A stretch of DNA of 52,590 nucleotides from an uncultured Lachnospiraceae bacterium (GTDB lineage: Bacteria > Bacillota > Clostridia > Lachnospirales > Lachnospiraceae): contig CAJKWK010000014.1 of NCBI GenBank assembly GCA_905203555.1, positions 1 through 52,590 of the forward strand. Direction: 5' to 3'. Within the stretch, counting starts at the first letter, position 1. Each line of letters opens with the position of its first letter. The notes beneath the pieces were generated by a model. It searched no databases. It had not been told where the DNA came from and saw only the letters and a list, made by a program, of their open reading frames with translations. The translations under genes and the position numbers were made by a program. Below, piece after piece: positions 17,127 through 24,728 of this stretch.

Positions 17127-19217
17127 TTAATCTTCTACGACATCTTTCATGCTGAAACTGAATCTGCCCATCTTATCTTTTCCCATGCAGACAACTTTCA
17201 CTTTGTCTCCAAGATTCAAGACATCTTCTACTTTGTTAACACGTTCTTTGGAAATCTTAGAAATGTGCACCATTCCTTCTTTTCCAGGAGCAAACTCTAC
17301 AAATGCTCCGAACTCTTTGATGCTGACAACAGTTCCTTCAAACACCTGTCCGGCCTCAAATTCCGTTACAATAATATGAATGAGCTTCGCTGCCTCTTCC
17401 ATCTTTTCTTTGTCTGTTCCACAGATAGATACAGCGCCCTCGTCATCAATATCGATCTTAACGCCTGTCTGCTCAATGATTGCATTGATCGTCTTTCCTC
17501 TCTGTCCGACTACATCGCCGATTTTCTGAGGATCGATCTGCATCTGAATAATCTTCGGTGCATATTCGCCTACTTCCGGTCTTGGTTCAGCAATCGCCTT
17601 ATTCATTACCTCATCCAAAATATAAGTTCTGGCTTTCTTTGTAGCTGCAATCGCTTCTTCTACGATCGGTCTTGTCAAGCCATGAATCTTAATATCCATC
17701 TGGATTGCTGTTATACCCTTATGTGTACCGGCAACCTTAAAGTCCATATCCCCAAAGAAGTCTTCCAATCCCTGAATATCTGTCAAAACCAGATAATCAT
17801 CATCTGTCTCGCCTGTTACCAGTCCTGCTGAAATACCTGCAACAGCAGCTTTGATCGGCACACCGGCTGTCATCAGTGACATACTGGACGCACATACACT
17901 CGCCTGAGATGTAGAACCATTGGATTCAAAAGTCTCAGACACTGTACGGATTGCATACGGAAATTCTGCTTCACTCGGCAATACCGGTACGAGTGCTCTC
18001 TCTGCCAGAGCTCCATGTCCGATTTCACGACGTCCCGGTCCTCTGGAAGGTTTTGTCTCGCCTACAGAATATGATGGGAAGTTGTAGTGATGCATATATC
18101 TCTTAGAAGTCTCTGCTTCATCCAGACCATCCAGTCTCTGAGCCTCAGAAAGCGGTGCCAGAGTTGTTACTGTACAGATCTGTGTCTGTCCTCTTGTAAA
18201 CATTGCAGAACCATGTACTCTTGGAATCAGATCTGTTTCCGCAGCCAGTGGACGAATCTGATCGATTGCACGTCCGTCCGGACGCTTGTGATCTTTCAGG
18301 ATCATCTTTCTAACAGTCTTCTTCTGATACTGATATACTGCCTCACCAAGCACAGCAAGCCATTCTTCATTCTCTGCAAATGCCTCTTCCAGTTTCTCTG
18401 TAATTATGCGGATATTCTCTTCTCTTGTCTGCTTATCATCTGTAAATACAGCCTCTTCCATTTCAGTCGGAGGTACGATTTCTTTGATTGCTGCAAACAA
18501 CTCTTCCGGAACTGCACAACTCTCATACGCATGTTTCGGTTTTCCACACTCTGCAACAATTGTCTCAATAAATGCAATCACTTTCTGATTCAATTCGTGG
18601 GCAGCATAGATTGCTTCGATCATCTGTGCTTCCGGAACTTCATTTGCTCCTGCCTCGATCATGATTACTTTCTCTTTTGTAGATGCCACTGTAAGAGCAA
18701 GGTCTGAAATTGCTTTCTGATCTGCTGTTGGATTAAATACAAATTCTCCGTCAACAAGTCCTACCTGTGTTGTAGAAATCGGTCCATCAAACGGAATGTC
18801 AGAAATACAGGTTGCGATTCCGGCTCCAAGCATCGCTGTCAGTTCCGGACTGCAGTTCTGGTCAACTGACATAACCAGATTTTCCAATGTAACATCATTT
18901 CTATAGTCTTTCGGGAAAAGCGGGCGCATTGGACGGTCGATAACACGACATGTCAAAACTGCATTTTCAGATGCCTTACCTTCTCTCTTATTAAATCCTC
19001 CCGGAATTTTACCTACTGCATACATTCTCTCGTTATATTCTACACTTAACGGGAAAAAATCAATTCCATCTCTCGGCTTGTCAGAAGCAGTTGCCGTACA
19101 CAATACTGTAGTATCCCCATAATGCATCAGCACAGCGCCGTTTGCCTGTTTTGCAACGCGGTCTACATCTACACGCAATGTTCTGCCTGCAAGTTCCATC
19201 TCAAATTTTTTAAACAT
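17127..19217 (-). CDS. pnp: Polynucleotide phosphorylase
   Basis: 3'-5' phosphorolytic exoribonuclease of mRNA decay and RNA quality control. Two RNase PH-like domains (about 1-220 and 315-545) flank a helical linker; a KH domain (about 555-615) and an S1 domain (about 620-690) close the protein. GSAMFTRGQTQ and GERALVP-type motifs of the second core are present. The ATG at 19217 has AAAGGAG upstream and gives 696 residues; 35 upstream codons are open but include the leader hairpin and are not coding. It has its own promoter and a long leader hairpin. Confidence 0.97.
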   Translation of the reverse strand: MFKKFEMELAGRTLRVDVDRVAKQANGAVLMHYGDTTVLCTATASDKPRDGIDFFPLSVEYNERMYAVGKIPGGFNKREGKASENAVLTCRVIDRPMRPLFPKDYRNDVTLENLVMSVDQNCSPELTAMLGAGIATCISDIPFDGPISTTQVGLVDGEFVFNPTADQKAISDLALTVASTKEKVIMIEAGANEVPEAQMIEAIYAAHELNQKVIAFIETIVAECGKPKHAYESCAVPEELFAAIKEIVPPTEMEEAVFTDDKQTREENIRIITEKLEEAFAENEEWLAVLGEAVYQYQKKTVRKMILKDHKRPDGRAIDQIRPLAAETDLIPRVHGSAMFTRGQTQICTVTTLAPLSEAQRLDGLDEAETSKRYMHHYNFPSYSVGETKPSRGPGRREIGHGALAERALVPVLPSEAEFPYAIRTVSETFESNGSTSQASVCASSMSLMTAGVPIKAAVAGISAGLVTGETDDDYLVLTDIQGLEDFFGDMDFKVAGTHKGITAIQMDIKIHGLTRPIVEEAIAATKKARTYILDEVMNKAIAEPRPEVGEYAPKIIQMQIDPQKIGDVVGQRGKTINAIIEQTGVKIDIDDEGAVSICGTDKEKMEEAAKLIHIIVTEFEAGQVFEGTVVSIKEFGAFVEFAPGKEGMVHISKISKERVNKVEDVLNLGDKVKVVCMGKDKMGRFSFSMKDVVED

Positions 19218-19263
19218 GATTGTTTCTCCTTTTATTCTATTCTCGTTCGTCAGACAGGAATGT

Positions 19264-19316
19264 CCGAAACTACTGAAAAATACATTAGGCTCTAATGTGC
19301 TTTTCAGTGGTCTCGG
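19264..19316 (-). promoter_or_regulatory. 25-bp leader hairpin before pnp (RNase III-like substrate)
   Basis: In the minus-strand transcript two 25-nt arms pair at 23 positions, two of them G-U, with two C-A mismatches and a 3-nt loop. The wobble pairs exist only in the RNA of this strand. It lies between the promoter and the pnp start. PNPase leaders in E. coli are double-stranded RNase III sites used for autocontrol; the role here is inferred. Confidence 0.8.
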
Positions 19317-19345
19317 GAACATATTTCCTGCTCACAATCTTATTT

Positions 19346-19374
19346 ATTGTACCATAGAAAATACACCGTTACAA
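19346..19374 (-). promoter_or_regulatory. Sigma-A promoter of pnp
   Basis: TTGTAA, 17-base spacer, TACAAT with an extended -10 (TGG before TACAAT). Transcription would start about 19339, giving a 120-nt leader holding the hairpin at 19264-19316. Confidence 0.8.
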
Positions 19375-19416
19375 TCTTTTTATTTGATTTTCAGCAAAAG
19401 TACGAAAAGCGAAAAG

Positions 19417-19442
19417 AAAAGAAGCAGATCACTCTGCTTCTC
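19417..19442 (-). terminator. Terminator after rpsO
   Basis: Minus-strand arms AGAAGCAGA and TCTGCTTCT, loop GTGA, followed by TTTCTTTTCG. It lies upstream of the pnp promoter, so rpsO and pnp are separate units despite being neighbours. Confidence 0.85.
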
Positions 19443-19502
19443 TTTTTGTTGTGTTGTGAGTCTATATGAATTTCTTCGTTACTGTTACTGATTCGTTTTA
19501 AA

Positions 19503-19769
19503 TTACTTTCTCAGTCCAAGTTTCTCGATCAGAGCACGATATCTCTCGATATCAATTTTCTTCAGATATGCAAGAAGTCCACGTCTCTGTCCAACCATCT
19601 TCAGAAGTCCTCTTCTGGAGTGATGATCCTTTGGATTTGCTTTAAAATGCTCTGTAAGCTCGTTGATTCTTGCTGTCAGAATTGCTACCTGAACCTCCGG
19701 TGAACCTGTGTCGCCTTCGCTTCTGCCATACTCTGCAATGATTGCCTGTTTCTTTTCTTTAGAAATCAT
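19503..19769 (-). CDS. rpsO: Ribosomal protein S15
   Basis: 88-residue 30S subunit protein that binds the 16S central-domain three-way junction early in assembly. It has the conserved GDTGSPEVQVAILT, LTEHFK and DHHSRRGLLKMVGQRR stretches. AGGAGG lies 8 bases before the ATG. It has its own promoter and a structured leader that may be an S15 autoregulation site. Confidence 0.99.
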   Translation of the reverse strand: MISKEKKQAIIAEYGRSEGDTGSPEVQVAILTARINELTEHFKANPKDHHSRRGLLKMVGQRRGLLAYLKKIDIERYRALIEKLGLRK

Positions 19770-19819
19770 CTTTGTTTCCTCCTTATATTACTTTTTGTTA
19801 ATCGCCTGATATTAAGTGA

Positions 19820-19849
19820 CGGTTGGAGTCCTCCGTTCACCGAACACCG
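19820..19849 (-). promoter_or_regulatory. Candidate S15-binding three-way junction in the rpsO leader
   Basis: In the minus-strand RNA, CGGU and ACCG close a junction holding two short hairpins (GUUC-GGU-GAAC and GGAG-GA-CUCC). S15 autoregulation through leader junctions is known in several bacteria, but the helices here are short and the fold is by eye. Confidence 0.45.
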
Positions 19850-19867
19850 GCTTTTTACACCTCGGAT

Positions 19868-19896
19868 AGTATATCATACAAATTTTGCTGTGTAAA
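19868..19896 (-). promoter_or_regulatory. Sigma-A promoter of rpsO
   Basis: TTTACA, 17-base spacer, TATACT on the minus strand, about 95 bases before the rpsO ATG and just past the end of the cotransporter gene. Confidence 0.8.
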
Positions 19897-19909
19897 GTAT
19901 TATTTTCCC

Positions 19910-21562
19910 TTATTCGTCTTCTTCATCTGCCTCAGTAATATCCTCCGGTTCCAAAATTGCAAATGCAATATTCGTAGCATGATCCGCTGCACGTTCCAGA
20001 CCGGAAACAGCATCGGAATACAACATTCCGGCTTCCGCAGAACATTTTCCCTTCGACAATCGTTTAACATGAGCCTTCTGTATCTTACGTTCCTTTTCAT
20101 CCACAGACTCTTCCAGTTCCAGAACTTCTTTCATATGTTCCGGATCCCGCTTGGAAAACATTTCCAAAGCATATTCCAGTGCCTTTACAACCATCTCTGT
20201 CATATCTGTAATCTGAGTCACTGCTTTTTCACTGAACGCAATATTTTTTTCCATTCTTTCTTTTGCAGAATCCACAAAATTCTCCGCATGATCTCCGATT
20301 CGCTCAATATCATTCGCCACATGGAACAATCCGCCAAGCAATTTCGCATCTGCCATCGGAATTTCAAGAGAATTAATTCTCACCAGATAATCTGTAATCT
20401 CCCGGTTCAAATAGTCAATATATTTTTCTCTCTGATAAACTTCCTCAATCTGCTTTTCATTTGGATTACATAAACATTCCATACTGACCTTCAGATTTTC
20501 TTTCGCAAGTTCTCCCATGTGCAGCAATTCCCGGATTACATCGATCACAGCAGTTGTCGGAGCCGGCATTCCTGTATTGCTAATATAATTCAACTGGTAT
20601 GCATCCTCAGCGCTCTCATCTTTACCCGGTATAATCTTATACGTTGCCTTTACTACCCATGTCATGAATGGGAACAACAGAATTACTTCCATAATCTTAA
20701 TTGAAGTATGTGCATTTGCTACAGCTCTTCCCGGATTGCCGCCTGAAACTGCCATAAACATATCCGTAATTGGTTCCAGAGCAAGCATCAGTATGCCAAA
20801 AATAATAGTCGATCCAATGATATTGAACAAAAAGTGGATCCAAGCGGCGCGCTTAGCATCTTTTTTTCCACCCAGACTTGCCAGAAGAGCGGATACACAA
20901 GACCCCATATTACATCCCAGAATTAAAAATGGACAGATTGCAAATGCCAGCATTTTCTGATTTGCCATCAAAATAACAATACCTACTGTTGCAGATGAAC
21001 TCTGTAAAATTGCGGTCACTACAAATCCAACAAGAATTGCCGCTATTGGATTTGTCAAGGACTGAAGAAGCCCCAGAATCTGTGGTGATTCTTTCAAAGA
21101 CGACATTGCATCGCTCATTGTGCTGAGTCCCATAAATAAAATACCGAATCCAAGCAGCACACCACCGATTTTTTTTACGTTTTGATTCTTAAAAAACATA
21201 AACATAACAACACCGATAATTACGAATAACGGTGCAATATCCGACAAATTGAAAGCAATCAATTGTCCCGTTACCGTTGTTCCGATGTTGGCACCCAGCA
21301 CTACGCCAGCCGCCTGATACAGATTCATCAAGCCTGAATTCACAAAACTAACAACCATTACTGTAGTTGCACTGGAAGACTGCACTATAGCTGTAAAAAT
21401 AATACCAACCAGCATCCCTACAAAACGGTTCTTTGTAAAAAATTCCAGGATGGAACGCATTCTGGCTCCTGCCACCTGTTCCAATCCGTCGCTCATCAGC
21501 TTCATTCCAAATAAAAATAATCCCAAACCACCTAATAGTAAGAAGATTGTCGTTATACTCAT
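19910..21562 (-). CDS. Na/phosphate cotransporter with C-terminal PhoU-like domain
   Basis: 550 residues. The N-terminal half (about 1-310) has eight or more membrane helices with the two inverted QSSSATT/QSSSATV repeats that mark the NptA/YjbB family. The C-terminal part (about 340-530) is a soluble helical bundle of PhoU type. The likely role is sodium-coupled phosphate transport or export; direction cannot be told from sequence. It overlaps ribF by 4 bases and so seems to be the last gene of the rimP operon, inserted between ribF and rpsO. No clear terminator follows it before the rpsO promoter. Confidence 0.92.
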   Translation of the reverse strand: MSITTIFLLLGGLGLFLFGMKLMSDGLEQVAGARMRSILEFFTKNRFVGMLVGIIFTAIVQSSSATTVMVVSFVNSGLMNLYQAAGVVLGANIGTTVTGQLIAFNLSDIAPLFVIIGVVMFMFFKNQNVKKIGGVLLGFGILFMGLSTMSDAMSSLKESPQILGLLQSLTNPIAAILVGFVVTAILQSSSATVGIVILMANQKMLAFAICPFLILGCNMGSCVSALLASLGGKKDAKRAAWIHFLFNIIGSTIIFGILMLALEPITDMFMAVSGGNPGRAVANAHTSIKIMEVILLFPFMTWVVKATYKIIPGKDESAEDAYQLNYISNTGMPAPTTAVIDVIRELLHMGELAKENLKVSMECLCNPNEKQIEEVYQREKYIDYLNREITDYLVRINSLEIPMADAKLLGGLFHVANDIERIGDHAENFVDSAKERMEKNIAFSEKAVTQITDMTEMVVKALEYALEMFSKRDPEHMKEVLELEESVDEKERKIQKAHVKRLSKGKCSAEAGMLYSDAVSGLERAADHATNIAFAILEPEDITEADEEDE

Positions 21563-22464
21563 TTGTACATACCTTTCATTTTAAAATATTGTTTTCCTCT
21601 TTTGATATCAGCATCCACCTGTTTCTTCAGTTCTTCCACAGAATGAAATTTCATTTCCGGGCGTAAAAACGTACAAAATTCAGCATCTACCGTTTTTCCG
21701 TAAACATCTCCATCAAACCCAAAAGCAAATACTTCCACCAGTGGTTTCTGCCCGTCAGCAACCGTCGGCTTAATTCCCACATTTCCGATTCCATCATACC
21801 AGATTCCGTCTACACGAACTCTGCAAGTATATACCCCAAATCGAGGCAGAATCTTATGTTCATCTGCCATAAGATTCATTGTGGGAAATCCCAGCCTTCT
21901 TCCCAGCTGCCTGCCATGTCTGACTTCGCCGGAAATTTGATAAGAATATCCCAACAACGCTTGAACAAGCTCAATATTTCCCTCTGCAAGCGCTTCTCTC
22001 ACATACGTACTGCTGATTATTTCTCCTTGATACCGTTCTTTTTCAATTACATCAACACGATATCCATACTGCTCCGCATACTCTGCAAGCATATGGGCAT
22101 CTCCGCGTTTTCCATGTCCAAAATGAAAATCCGTTCCTACAACAATATGCGTTGCATGAAAACGTTCTACTAGAATTTCTTCAATAAATTCCTCTGCTTC
22201 CATCTCCCGAAGTTCTTTTGTAAACGGGCAGGAAATCAAATAATCCACCTGTTCCTCCAAAAGATTTTTCTTCTCTTCTCCTGTCAATAGAACCTGTTTG
22301 CCCATATCAAATGCACAAACAATACTTACTGTATTTTCATCTGCATATTCACAGATTTTATCAATTAATTTTTGATGTCCTCTGTGGAGTGCGTCAAATT
22401 TACCAAGAGTTACGGCTGACTTTTTTTCATTTTTATATGAATTAATTTCTGTAATATACTGCAT
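21559..22464 (-). CDS. ribF: Bifunctional riboflavin kinase / FAD synthetase
   Basis: Converts riboflavin to FMN and then FAD. The N-terminal nucleotidyltransferase domain has GKFDALHRGH at residues 21-30 and SSTYVREAL; the C-terminal flavokinase domain has GRRLGFPTMNL. 301 residues, standard length. AGAGGAC precedes the ATG. It follows truB by 10 bases, the usual truB-ribF pairing. Confidence 0.97.
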   Translation of the reverse strand: MQYITEINSYKNEKKSAVTLGKFDALHRGHQKLIDKICEYADENTVSIVCAFDMGKQVLLTGEEKKNLLEEQVDYLISCPFTKELREMEAEEFIEEILVERFHATHIVVGTDFHFGHGKRGDAHMLAEYAEQYGYRVDVIEKERYQGEIISSTYVREALAEGNIELVQALLGYSYQISGEVRHGRQLGRRLGFPTMNLMADEHKILPRFGVYTCRVRVDGIWYDGIGNVGIKPTVADGQKPLVEVFAFGFDGDVYGKTVDAEFCTFLRPEMKFHSVEELKKQVDADIKRGKQYFKMKGMYK

Positions 22465-22474
22465 AACTGTCCTC

Positions 22475-23383
22475 TTAATAATTTGTCAGGAACATTTTTT
22501 TCACTCGAAATTCCTGCTTACCTGCACGATATTCGAAGATTCCCACAAAACGCCCCTTTTTATCATATACTCTCACCGATTCCTGATCTTCGTAAATGCC
22601 TGCCTTTTCCACAGCTTTTTTAGAAATCGGATTTCCGTTTAAAACAAGAGACTCAAATTCCGGTTTAACAACTATCTCCTGTTTTTCCTGAAACAACCTG
22701 TCAACCGGCATCAGAACCTGTTCCAACTCACCATTCTGCACAAAAGTTTCTACCTGTTTCAAAGTCAGACTTTCTTTTAATTCAAAACAGCTCACCTTTG
22801 TACGCAGCAGTGATTGCATGCACCCGCCGACCCCAAGTTTTTCTCCGATATCATGACAGAGTGTGCGAATATAGGTTCCCTTAGAACAATGTACGCGCAT
22901 ACGAACCACCGGAAGGTTTACTTCTAAAATCTGAATTTCAAAAATAGTAACCTTCCGCCGCTTACGTTCTACTTCAATTCCATCTCTGGCAAGTTCATAC
23001 AATTTCTTCCCATTTACTTTCAATGCCGAATACATCGGTGGCAGCTGCTGATACTCTCCGATAAAACTCAAAATACATTCTAAAACCTGCTCTTCTGTCA
23101 GCAAATCGGCACTTTTTTGTTCCAGTATTTTTCCTGAAATATCTTGTGTATCTGTAGAAATCCCAAGCAAAAGTTCTGCCTCATAAACCTTGTCTTTATC
23201 GCTTAAAAGGTCGCATACCTTCGTTGCTCTCCCAAGACATACCGGAAGCACGCCTTCTGCATCCGGATCCAGTGTTCCGGTATGCCCTATTTTTTTCTGC
23301 TTTGTAATTCCACGCAGCTTAGCTACTACATCGTGAGAAGTATATCCCTTTTCTTTATATATATTTAAAATTCCATTTATCAT
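22475..23383 (-). CDS. truB: tRNA pseudouridine-55 synthase
   Basis: Makes pseudouridine 55 in the T-loop of tRNAs. The catalytic motif GHTGTLDPDAEGVL places Asp39 as the nucleophile; GTYIRTLCHDIG and a C-terminal PUA-like domain (about 235-302) follow. The ribosome-binding site is weak: the nearest AGGAAC lies about 13 bases upstream of the ATG. It starts 17 bases after the nrnA stop. Confidence 0.97.
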   Translation of the reverse strand: MINGILNIYKEKGYTSHDVVAKLRGITKQKKIGHTGTLDPDAEGVLPVCLGRATKVCDLLSDKDKVYEAELLLGISTDTQDISGKILEQKSADLLTEEQVLECILSFIGEYQQLPPMYSALKVNGKKLYELARDGIEVERKRRKVTIFEIQILEVNLPVVRMRVHCSKGTYIRTLCHDIGEKLGVGGCMQSLLRTKVSCFELKESLTLKQVETFVQNGELEQVLMPVDRLFQEKQEIVVKPEFESLVLNGNPISKKAVEKAGIYEDQESVRVYDKKGRFVGIFEYRAGKQEFRVKKMFLTNY

Positions 23384-23400
23384 GTTTATACATGCGGTTC

Positions 23401-24357
23401 CTAACCATTCAACTGTAATGCAATTTGTTTATTTACATTCGTAATAACGTCATGAACCGTTCCTTTCATCGTAAAGCCTGCAGCTTTTGCATGTCCGCCG
23501 CCGCCGAAATATTTTGCAATCACACTCACATCTACACGATCCTTTGAGCGCAGACTCACTTTGTAGATTTGCGGCTCCTGCTCATACAAAAACATTGCAA
23601 CTTCTACTCCTTTTGTCTGCCTGAGCTGGCTGACAATCCCTTCTAAGTCACTCGGTTTTGCCTCAAAGAAATTCAGCGACTTTAAATTCACATAGGAAAC
23701 AATCACCTGTTTATCCAGAACAAGCATACTTTCCAAAAGCGCTTTTCCTAAAATCTGGTTTTGAACGTACGTTTTTTCATAATACGTCTTATCAATAATT
23801 TCGCTTCCATTAACTCCCTTCCGCAGCAGTTCTGCGGCAGCCTCCATTGTTTCCGGTGATGTACAGCTATACTGGAAAACGCCTGTATCATGTGCAATTC
23901 CCATGTATAATGCTTCTGCACTTTGTTTGCTGATGTTTTCTTTTTCCATCAAACGATATACCAGCTCTGACGTTGAACTGGCATCCGGTTCAATATAATT
24001 TATATCCGCAAATGCTTCATTGCTCACATGATGATCAATGCACATGGTCTGTTTCGCATGTTCAAACAATGGTGCGGAAAATCCCAGACGAGCTGCATCT
24101 CCGCAATCAAGGCAAATAAATAAATCATACTGTTTTACATGTTCGACCTGATGTTTAATTTCTTCTATATCGCTGACGATCTTATAACAATCTGCGACCG
24201 GCTCAAGATAAATATCCGTCTCCAGTTCCGGAAACTGCTCTTTCAAATAAAGATATAACCCCATACTGGATCCCACACAATCACCATCCGGGCGGATATG
24301 TCCGCCCAGAGCGACTGAATGTTTTCCCTGCAATATCTCATTTAAAGCAATACTCAT
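23401..24357 (-). CDS. nrnA: NrnA-like DHH-DHHA1 phosphoesterase (oligoribonuclease / pAp phosphatase)
   Basis: DHH-family nuclease. GHIRPDGDCVGS (His20, Asp24, Asp26) and CIDHHVSN (108-110 DHH) coordinate two metal ions; the C-terminal DHHA1 domain has GGGGHAKAAGF. NrnA in Bacillus degrades very short RNAs and 3'-phosphoadenosine 5'-phosphate. 318 residues. The start overlaps the rbfA stop by 4 bases; it lies between rbfA and truB as in many Firmicutes. Confidence 0.93.
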   Translation of the reverse strand: MSIALNEILQGKHSVALGGHIRPDGDCVGSSMGLYLYLKEQFPELETDIYLEPVADCYKIVSDIEEIKHQVEHVKQYDLFICLDCGDAARLGFSAPLFEHAKQTMCIDHHVSNEAFADINYIEPDASSTSELVYRLMEKENISKQSAEALYMGIAHDTGVFQYSCTSPETMEAAAELLRKGVNGSEIIDKTYYEKTYVQNQILGKALLESMLVLDKQVIVSYVNLKSLNFFEAKPSDLEGIVSQLRQTKGVEVAMFLYEQEPQIYKVSLRSKDRVDVSVIAKYFGGGGHAKAAGFTMKGTVHDVITNVNKQIALQLNG

Positions 24358-24728
24358 TCTTCTTCACCATCTTTCAAATCTCTGGTCAACTTATCTATTT
24401 TCTTGCTCATATTCACGCCATATTCAATGGACTGGTCTAATACAAACTGAATCTCCGGAGTGTTCCGCATATTCAATGTTCTTGCCAATTCCCGGCGAAT
24501 AAATCCCTCTGCACTCTGCAGCCCTTTGATGGTATCTGCCTGTGCCTTCTCATCCCCGAATACACTAATATATGCTTTGCATGTCTTCAGATCCGGTGCC
24601 ACTTCCACTGCCACCACAGAAGTCATCGGTGCCACACGTGGATCCTTGATCCCACCGCGGAGAATCTGACTCAATTCTCTTTGCACTTCTGCATTTACCC
24701 TTGTATTTTTGATACTGTTTTTTCTCAT
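24354..24728 (-). CDS. rbfA: Ribosome-binding factor A
   Basis: Late 30S maturation factor that binds near 16S helix 1. 124 residues with a KH-like fold: starts RVNAEVQRELSQILRGGIKDPRV and contains VFGDEKAQ and FIRRELARTLNMRNTPEI near the usual places (each shown in part). It overlaps infB and nrnA by 4 bases on each side, so translation of the three is coupled. Confidence 0.97.
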   Translation of the reverse strand: MRKNSIKNTRVNAEVQRELSQILRGGIKDPRVAPMTSVVAVEVAPDLKTCKAYISVFGDEKAQADTIKGLQSAEGFIRRELARTLNMRNTPEIQFVLDQSIEYGVNMSKKIDKLTRDLKDGEEE

